Positions 13,867 through 19,008 of a stretch of 19,008 nucleotides of DNA are shown here, piece after piece. A program made the position numbers and the translations under genes. Location: positions 1 to 19,008 of the forward strand of contig JBOGGN010000434.1 of the NCBI GenBank assembly GCA_050744165.1, in the 5' to 3' direction. Below the pieces are notes generated by a model. The model ran no database searches. It saw only the letters and a list, made by a program, of their open reading frames with translations, and was not told where the DNA came from. Numbering within the stretch: position 1 is the stretch's first letter; each line of letters opens with the position of its first letter. The DNA is from JBOGGN01 sp050744165 (GTDB lineage: Bacteria > Actinomycetota > Acidimicrobiia > Acidimicrobiales > Palsa-688).

Positions 13867-14610
13867 ATGCTGACCACGACGCTGCGTCAGACCGCCGAGG
13901 ATGCGGCCGCGGTGTGGGTCGCGTCCACCGTCTCGCTGGAGGGCGTGTGCCTGTTCGGCTCGGTGGCGCGCGGCGACGACGACGAGACGAGTGACATCGA
14001 CCTGCTCGTCGTCGGCACCGAGCCGCTGACCCCCGGTCACTTTCGCCGGATGCTCCCCGAATCGGTCCAAGAACGGGTGTCGGTCTCCTATTACGTCCCT
14101 GCCACGCTGGACGTGTACCTCGAGCGGTGGTCCCGCTTCGCCGTCCATCTCCGCACCGAGGGCCAGATCCTTGCCGACCGCCACGGCCTGCTGCGAGCCG
14201 CTCTCGAAACGGTCCGCCCGGTGGACACCGAATTCGAACTGCGGGAGCAGTTGGCCCACTTGGAGAACCTGGACCATCTCAACTGGTACGGGGGCGGTTT
14301 CCTCTTTCCCTTGTCCGATCTGTACCGGTTCGGCCGCACCGTCGTCTTCGCCCTACTGGCCGAGCGCGGGGTCTTTCAGTTCAACCACGAGCGAGCCTTC
14401 GCCGAGCTCAGCCGACAGCTGCCCGGTGCCGACGACGACGTGCGAACGGTGGCCGCCCTTCGCCCGTTTTTTCTCGTGACCAAGGGTCGGCTCGAAAGGG
14501 AGGACGTCCCGTTCTCCGACCTGGGATGCACCGATGAGGTGGCAGAAGCGATCGGTGCCGTCCGACGACTAGTACGGCTGAGCCAGCATGCCGCCAAGCT
14601 CACCGATTGA
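13867..14610 (+). CDS. Nucleotidyltransferase (Pol beta/MNT superfamily) with helical C-terminal domain
   Basis: 247 aa from ATG 13867; the same frame is open far upstream, but that part overlaps the divergent gene and looks non-coding. The signature CLFGSVARGDDDETSDIDLL gives the Gly31-Ser32 pair and Asp43-x-Asp45. The following strand (RVSVSYYVPATLDVYLE), where many relatives have a third catalytic Asp, reads Val-Ser-Val-Ser, so that residue may be missing. RFAVHLRTEGQILADR matches the usual MNT helix. The C-terminal half (LSDLYRFGRTVVFALLAERG, VFQFNHERAFAELSRQL) looks HEPN-like and contains an R-x6-H spacing (Arg167/His174), which may be chance. The substrate could be a protein, RNA or small molecule. 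It overlaps the next gene by 23 bp. Confidence 0.8.
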   Translation: MLTTTLRQTAEDAAAVWVASTVSLEGVCLFGSVARGDDDETSDIDLLVVGTEPLTPGHFRRMLPESVQERVSVSYYVPATLDVYLERWSRFAVHLRTEGQILADRHGLLRAALETVRPVDTEFELREQLAHLENLDHLNWYGGGFLFPLSDLYRFGRTVVFALLAERGVFQFNHERAFAELSRQLPGADDDVRTVAALRPFFLVTKGRLEREDVPFSDLGCTDEVAEAIGAVRRLVRLSQHAAKLTD

Positions 14611-15079
14611 GCTCGATCTGTTCGACTTCGTCGACATTTTCGCCCGGGCCGTCAAGGCCGGCGATCCCCAACCCCGTCGGGTGGTTTCGCCGGGCGACGG
14701 CGCCGTCGTCTTCTGCGGTGGCTTCTTCGAGCAGTTGTTCCGACGCGTGCTGGCCAGCCCGATCTCCGGCTTCGATCCGGCGTCGAAGAGAAGGGCGGCA
14801 CGGCTGGTCGAGGGAGCGGGCGGCGCACAAGCCGTGTCACCCGGGTTGCTGGCCCTGGTCACCTTCTTCGAAAGCTTCTGCGACATGTACCAAGACGTGC
14901 TTGAGGGTTCGTATGGCTCGGCGGAGATCACCTATGCCGAGTTCCACACCCGCTACCTGAGCCGGCTGATCGAGCGCGCCCTGGTCTGGGCCCGGGAGGT
15001 GCCGTACGAGGCGCTGGCCGATCGCATCGCGCTGGCGCAGTTGGTCTACGCCGACGCCATCGTGGCCATGCAATGGTGA
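14588..15079 (+). CDS. Unknown 163-aa protein, middle gene of the nucleotidyltransferase cassette
   Basis: No family recognised. ATG 14588 lies inside the end of the nucleotidyltransferase gene, and the stop overlaps the next start by 7 bp, so it is firmly part of a three-gene unit. It appears soluble and mainly helical. Notable segments are an acidic/hydrophobic N-terminus (IELDLFDFVDIFARAVKAGD), VVFCGGFFEQLFRRVL, an aromatic helix (LLALVTFFESFCDMYQDVLE), AEFHTRYLSRLIERALVWAR and a C-terminal helix (ALADRIALAQLVYADAIVAM). Codon bias matches the neighbours. Confidence 0.7.
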   Translation: MPPSSPIELDLFDFVDIFARAVKAGDPQPRRVVSPGDGAVVFCGGFFEQLFRRVLASPISGFDPASKRRAARLVEGAGGAQAVSPGLLALVTFFESFCDMYQDVLEGSYGSAEITYAEFHTRYLSRLIERALVWAREVPYEALADRIALAQLVYADAIVAMQW

Positions 15080-15585
15080 GCGACAGCGAGAAAGAGCGGG
15101 TCCGGCTGGTCGAGATCGACTACGACCGCACCAACGACTTCATCAAGAGCGTCCTCACCACCGCGGGCGCCATGCGCGGCCTGGGAGTGACCCTCTGGCT
15201 GGGCCTGGTCGGCTTCGCTGTCCAGCAAGGCCTGTGGGAGCTGGGAGTGCTAGCGGCGGTGGTGGCGGTGCTGTTCCTTTTCCTTGACGGTTATCACGGC
15301 TGGCTCTACGAGGAGGCGCTCAAGCATGCCCGGGCGGCCGAGAAGGTCACGTCGCGCTACTACGACTTCCTGAGCCGGGGTGACGCCGACCCCGACGCCC
15401 TGCTCGACTTCCGGGAGGAACTGCGCTTCCACCGCTTCGGGCTGTGGTCCAACCTCCGGCACTTCGCCTGGCGCGACCTGCTGGTCGCCCGGCCGCCCCT
15501 CCTGTACCGGATCATCTACCCGTCGCTGGTCGGACTGGCCGTGGCCGTCGCCATCCTGGTGGGGGCCGGCGTGATCGGCAAGTAG
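15073..15585 (+). CDS. Three-helix membrane protein, last gene of the nucleotidyltransferase cassette
   Basis: 170 aa from ATG 15073 (GTG 15076 is a near alternative). A short charged N-terminus with a helix (YDRTNDFIKSVLTTAGAMRG) precedes a two-helix hairpin at about residues 37-51 and 54-72 (VTLWLGLVGFAV, LGVLAAVVAVLFLFL). A long, probably cytoplasmic helical segment follows (GYHGWLYEEALKHARAAEKV to NLRHFAWRDLLVA), then a third helix at about 148-167 (YPSLVGLAVAVAILVGAGVI). The short 2TM hairpin plus helical linker is reminiscent of SLATT/2TM effector proteins seen next to nucleotidyltransferases, but I cannot assign it. Function unknown. Confidence 0.75.
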   Translation: MVSDSEKERVRLVEIDYDRTNDFIKSVLTTAGAMRGLGVTLWLGLVGFAVQQGLWELGVLAAVVAVLFLFLDGYHGWLYEEALKHARAAEKVTSRYYDFLSRGDADPDALLDFREELRFHRFGLWSNLRHFAWRDLLVARPPLLYRIIYPSLVGLAVAVAILVGAGVIGK

Positions 15586-15650
15586 CGGGCGCCTTCCGAG
15601 ACGCCGAAATGGGGCACGGGGAGGCATTTTCCCCCCAGTAGCCTGGGGCG
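15586..15650 (+). promoter_or_regulatory. metH 5' region with competing short hairpins
   Basis: A 65-base gap before metH. A hairpin ccccag-tagc-ctgggg (15633-15638, 15643-15648) ends two bases before the ATG. The same C-run could instead pair with gggg at 15618-15621. TAGCCT at 15639-15644 fits an actinobacterial -10 (TAnnnT) six bases before the ATG, so a leaderless transcript is the simpler reading. No cobalamin-riboswitch B12-box was recognised. Confidence 0.3.
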
Positions 15651-18600
15651 ATGGCCCGATACCTGGAGGCGCTCGGCGAGCGCGTGGTGATCTTCGACGG
15701 GGCCACAGGCACCAACCTGCAGCTGCGCCAGCTGGGGCCCGACGACTTCGGCGGCCCGGCCCTGGAGGGGTGCAACGAGCTGTTGTGCGACACCCGGCCC
15801 GACGTGGTGGCCGACCTCCACCGCTCGTTCCTCGAGGTCGGCTGCGACGTGGTGGAGACCGACAGCTTCGGGTCGCTGCCGTGGGTGCTGGCCGAGTACG
15901 GCATCGCCCACCGCACGAAGGAGCTGGCCGCCAAGTCGGCTCGCATCGCCCGGGAGGTCGCCAGCGGCTTCGGGCGCGGGGGCCGGGAGGTATGGGTCGC
16001 GGGGTCGCTTGGGCCGGGCACCAAGCTGGTGTCGCTGGGCCAGATCGCCTTCTCGGACCTGCGCGACGGTTACCAGGAAGCGGCGGCGGGGCTCCTGGCA
16101 GGCGGCGTCGACCTTTTCATCATCGAGACCTGCCAGGACCTGCTGCAGGTCAAGGGGGCGGTCATCGGCTGCCGGCGGGCCATGGCGGCGGCGGGGCGCC
16201 AAGTGCCGGTCCAGGTCCAGGTCACCATCGAGCTGACCGGGCGGATGCTGCTGGGCACCGAGATTGGCGCCGCTCTGACCACCCTCGACGCCCTACGGCC
16301 CGATGTCGTGGGCATCAACTGCGCCACCGGGCCCGAAGAGATGAGCGAGCACCTGCGCTACCTGTCCCAGCACGCCCGGGTGCCGCTGTCGTGCCTCCCC
16401 AACGCCGGGCTGCCGTCGGTGGTCGACGGCCAGATGCACTACGAGCTGACGCCCGACCAGCTGGCGGCCCACCACGCCCGGTTCGTGACCGAGTACGGGC
16501 TCTCGGCGGTGGGCGGCTGCTGCGGTACCACGCCCGAACACCTGGCGGCGGTGGTGGCCGCCTGCTCGGACCTCACGCCTGCCCGTCGCTCGCCCGTCTG
16601 GGAGCCGGGGTGCGCCTCCATCTACACCCACGTGCCCTACGACCAGGAGCCGTCGGTGCTGGTGGTAGGCGAGCGGACCAACGCCAACGGCTCCAGGCGG
16701 TTCCGGGAGGCCATGCTGGCCTCCGATTGGGACACCTGCGTGGCCATGGCCCGCGACCAGGAGAAGGAGGGCGCCCACGTCATCGACGTGTGCGTCGACT
16801 ACACCGGCGAGGACGGGGTCGCGGACATGGCGGAGGTCGCCTTCCGCTTCGCCACCCAGGCCACCCTGCCCCTGATGCTCGACTCCACCGAGGCGCCGGT
16901 GATCGAAACCGGCCTGCAACGCATCGCCGGCAAGCCCATCTTGAACTCGGTCAACCTGGAGGACGGGGCGGAGGCGGGGACGCGCTTCGATCGGTTTCTG
17001 AGCCTGGCCAGGGAGTACGGCGCCGCCGTGGTGTGTACCTGCATCGACGAGGAGGGACAGGCCCGCACCGCCGAGTGGAAGCTCCGGGCGGCGCGGTCCA
17101 TCTACGACCTGGCGGTCGACAAGTACGGGATGGACCCATCGGATCTGTTGTTCGACCCGCTGGTGCTGCCCATCTCGACCGGCATGGAGGAGAGCCGGCG
17201 GGACGGGATCGAGACCCTCGACGGCATCCGGGCGATCAAGGACGCACTCCCCGGGGTGGGCACCATCGTGGGACTGTCGAACGTGTCCTTCGGGCTGTCG
17301 CCGGCCGCCCGCCAGGCGCTCAACTCGGTGTTCCTCCACGAGTGCCAGCAGGCGGGCCTCGACGCCGCCATCGTCCACGCGGCTCGGATCCTGCCGCTCA
17401 ACAAGATCGATCCCCGGGCGGTCGAGGTGTGCCTCGACCTGATCTACGACCGGCGCCAGGCGGGATACGACCCGCTGCAGGAGTTGCTGGCCCTTTTCGA
17501 GGGCGTCTCCGCGGGGTCGGTGGCCAAAGAGGACCGCACCGGCTGGCCGGTGGAGCGGCGCCTCTCGCAGCGCATCATCGACGGCGACCGCGACGGGCTG
17601 GAGGCCGACCTGGAGGCGGCGCTGGCGTCGGGGCTGCCGGCACTGTCCATCGTGAACGACGTGTTGCTGGGCGGCATGAAGGTGGTCGGCGACCTGTTCG
17701 GTTCCGGGCAGATGCAGCTGCCGTTCGTGCTTCAGTCGGCGGAGACCATGAAGACGTCCGTCTCCTACCTGGAGCCCTACATGGAACGCTCCGATGAGGG
17801 CGGCAAGGGCCGGGTGGTGCTGGCCACGGTGAAGGGCGACGTCCACGACATCGGCAAGAACCTGGTCGACATCATCCTCACCAACAACGGCTACCAGGTC
17901 CACAACCTGGGCATCAAGGTGCCCCTGGCCGACATGATCGAAGCCGCCAAGGAGATCGGCGCCGACGCGATCGGGATGTCGGGCCTGCTGGTGAAGAGCA
18001 CGCTGATCATGCGGGAGAACCTGCTCGAGCTGAACGACCGGGGCCTGGCGGAGCTTCCTGTCATCCTCGGCGGAGCCGCGCTGACCCGGACCTATGTGGA
18101 ACGCGACCTGCGCTCCGAGTACGGGGGACGTCTGTTCTACGGCAAGGACGCGTTCGAGGGCCTGCACACCATGGACCGCCTGATGGACCTGAAGCGCTCC
18201 GGCCGGGAGGACCCCGATTTCGGCCGGGTCCCGGAGGGCCGGCAGGGCGCCGGCAGCCGGGCCGTCCGGGCGCTGTCCGACCGCTCGGCGCCAGCCGAGG
18301 GTGCACCGTCGCGGGCGCCTTCGGTCGTCGCCGACAATCCGGTGTTCACCCCGCCGGTCCTCGGCAGCCGGGTCGAGCGCGGCGTCGGCCTGGACGACAT
18401 CGCCGCCTACCTCAACGAGACCGCCCTCTTCCGCGGGCAGTGGGGCTACCGCCCCGACAAGTCATTGGGCGAGAGCGACGACGAGTTCAAGGTGCGCGTC
18501 CGGGGAATCCTCCGGGAGCGCCTGGCAGCAGCCCGTGCCGAGGGGATCCTACGACCGGCGGTGGCTTACGGGTACTTCGCCGTCAACTCCGAAGGCGACG

Positions 18601-19008
18601 ACCTCGTGGTCTGGAAGGACGAGAGCCGCACCGCGGAGTGGCTCCGCTTCTCCTTCCCGCGCCAGCTGTCCGAGCCTTGGCTGTCGATAGCCGACTTCTT
18701 CCGCTCCACCGGGTCGGGCGAGGCGGACTACGCGGCCTTCCACGTCGTCAGCATGGGAGCCGAGGTGTCGGAGGAGACGGCCAGGCTCTTCGCCGGGAAC
18801 CACTACCAGGACTACCTGCACCTCCACGGCCTCGGTGTAGAGATGACCGAGGCGCTCGCGGAGCTCTGGCACCACCGGATCCGGTCGGATTGGGGGTTCG
18901 CCGGCGAGGACGGGCCGAGCCTCGGCGGGCTGTTCCGCCAGCAGTACCGTGGCGGCCGCTATTCGTGGGGCTACCCCGCCTGCCCCGACCTGGAGGACAA
19001 CCTCAAGG
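15651..19008 (+). CDS. metH: Cobalamin-dependent methionine synthase MetH (3' end outside window)
   Basis: Transfers methyl from 5-methyltetrahydrofolate to homocysteine via methylcobalamin. The frame is open from ATG 15651 (MARYLEALGERVVIFDGATG) to the window edge, 1119 codons. Domains in order: homocysteine-binding barrel with zinc ligands Cys224 (GINCATGPEEM) and Cys290-Cys291 (VGGCCGTTPEH); pterin-binding barrel (VVGERTNANGSRRFREA, VLPISTGMEESRRDG); cap helices; and the Rossmann B12 domain with cobalt ligand His732 in the DxHxxG motif (KGDVHDIGKNLVDI). The AdoMet activation domain follows, incomplete at the edge (GNHYQDYLHLHGL, GYPACPDLEDN). It is preceded by the three-gene cassette on the same strand, 65 bases away. 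No frameshift is seen. Confidence 0.95.
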   Translation, partial: MARYLEALGERVVIFDGATGTNLQLRQLGPDDFGGPALEGCNELLCDTRPDVVADLHRSFLEVGCDVVETDSFGSLPWVLAEYGIAHRTKELAAKSARIAREVASGFGRGGREVWVAGSLGPGTKLVSLGQIAFSDLRDGYQEAAAGLLAGGVDLFIIETCQDLLQVKGAVIGCRRAMAAAGRQVPVQVQVTIELTGRMLLGTEIGAALTTLDALRPDVVGINCATGPEEMSEHLRYLSQHARVPLSCLPNAGLPSVVDGQMHYELTPDQLAAHHARFVTEYGLSAVGGCCGTTPEHLAAVVAACSDLTPARRSPVWEPGCASIYTHVPYDQEPSVLVVGERTNANGSRRFREAMLASDWDTCVAMARDQEKEGAHVIDVCVDYTGEDGVADMAEVAFRFATQATLPLMLDSTEAPVIETGLQRIAGKPILNSVNLEDGAEAGTRFDRFLSLAREYGAAVVCTCIDEEGQARTAEWKLRAARSIYDLAVDKYGMDPSDLLFDPLVLPISTGMEESRRDGIETLDGIRAIKDALPGVGTIVGLSNVSFGLSPAARQALNSVFLHECQQAGLDAAIVHAARILPLNKIDPRAVEVCLDLIYDRRQAGYDPLQELLALFEGVSAGSVAKEDRTGWPVERRLSQRIIDGDRDGLEADLEAALASGLPALSIVNDVLLGGMKVVGDLFGSGQMQLPFVLQSAETMKTSVSYLEPYMERSDEGGKGRVVLATVKGDVHDIGKNLVDIILTNNGYQVHNLGIKVPLADMIEAAKEIGADAIGMSGLLVKSTLIMRENLLELNDRGLAELPVILGGAALTRTYVERDLRSEYGGRLFYGKDAFEGLHTMDRLMDLKRSGREDPDFGRVPEGRQGAGSRAVRALSDRSAPAEGAPSRAPSVVADNPVFTPPVLGSRVERGVGLDDIAAYLNETALFRGQWGYRPDKSLGESDDEFKVRVRGILRERLAAARAEGILRPAVAYGYFAVNSEGDDLVVWKDESRTAEWLRFSFPRQLSEPWLSIADFFRSTGSGEADYAAFHVVSMGAEVSEETARLFAGNHYQDYLHLHGLGVEMTEALAELWHHRIRSDWGFAGEDGPSLGGLFRQQYRGGRYSWGYPACPDLEDNLK

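Noticed and set aside
13066..14277. 403-aa minus-strand open frame
   Set aside because: Covers the OsmC and DUF5655 genes in another frame and runs antisense to the nucleotidyltransferase; composition is non-protein-like.
13867..15585. Classical CBASS or MNT-HEPN toxin-antitoxin call
   Set aside because: The nucleotidyltransferase motif is of the Pol beta/MNT type and does not show a CD-NTase layout; the second gene lacks a HEPN R-x4-6-H motif, so naming a known system would overreach.
15586..15650. Cobalamin riboswitch before metH
   Set aside because: The gap is only 65 bases, and no B12-box or multi-helix layout is visible.
15770..17797. 675-aa Arg/Gly-rich plus-strand open frame
   Set aside because: It is the out-of-frame shadow of metH. 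The metH frame (start 15651) carries all family motifs, while this one is low-complexity Arg/Pro/Gly.
16293..18167. 624-aa minus-strand open frame opposite metH
   Set aside because: Antisense shadow caused by GC-rich codons; no recognisable domain.

Overview
The window is very GC-rich and densely coded on both strands. It uses many GTG starts, 4-bp GTGA/ATGA gene overlaps and strongly GC-biased third codon positions. Together with a fused DipZ-type thiol-disulfide protein, a short-form LeuB and a LeuB-IlvE-CimA cluster, this points to a chromosomal segment of an actinobacterium. An uncultured or acidimicrobial-type lineage is my guess from gene content, not something proven here. I see no phage, plasmid, transposase, rRNA, tRNA or CRISPR.

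Layout. (1) 1-1474, plus strand: the C-terminal part of FabD, a small membrane protein and an ArsC/Spx-like protein, joined by TGATG and GTGA overlaps. (2) 1475-1878: no convincing gene, but a 19-bp tandem repeat (five units) with an inverted copy. (3) 1879-2835, minus: a PF04185-type phosphoesterase. (4) 2836-3122: divergent intergenic region with small inverted and direct repeats. (5) 3123-5533, plus: a 640-aa SEC-C protein overlapping a DUF488 protein that has a Cys/His tail. (6) 5587-9856, minus: an apparent branched-chain amino-acid operon, namely leader peptide, attenuator, leuB, ilvE, cimA, micro-ORF and an unknown 171-aa protein. (7) 9914-10387, plus: greA, convergent with dipZ (10419-12146, minus). 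(8) 12295-13763, minus: zinc finger/DUF5655 protein, OsmC and a PduO-type cobalamin adenosyltransferase. (9) 13867-15585, plus: three overlapping genes, namely a nucleotidyltransferase, an unknown soluble protein and a three-helix membrane protein. (10) 15651-19008, plus: cobalamin-dependent methionine synthase MetH, running off the window.

How the genes work together. LeuB, IlvE and CimA supply leucine, the final transamination, and isoleucine by the citramalate route. Ahead of leuB lies an 11-codon ORF encoding Leu-Leu, Val and Ile, followed by a hairpin at its stop codon and then a GC-rich terminator hairpin. This is the layout of a ribosome-mediated attenuator. The cimA/unknown junction has been remodelled by a 47-bp tandem repeat, which leaves a chain of GTGA stop/start overlaps and a 16-aa micro-ORF. 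The PduO-type adenosyltransferase and MetH both concern cobalamin but are separated by unrelated genes.

The best candidates for something undescribed are the three-gene nucleotidyltransferase/soluble/membrane cassette, the repeat-built micro-ORF relay, and the BCAA attenuator. Short tandem repeats recur in at least four places, two of them inside coding sequence (FabD and the small membrane protein), suggesting repeated local slippage or duplication.
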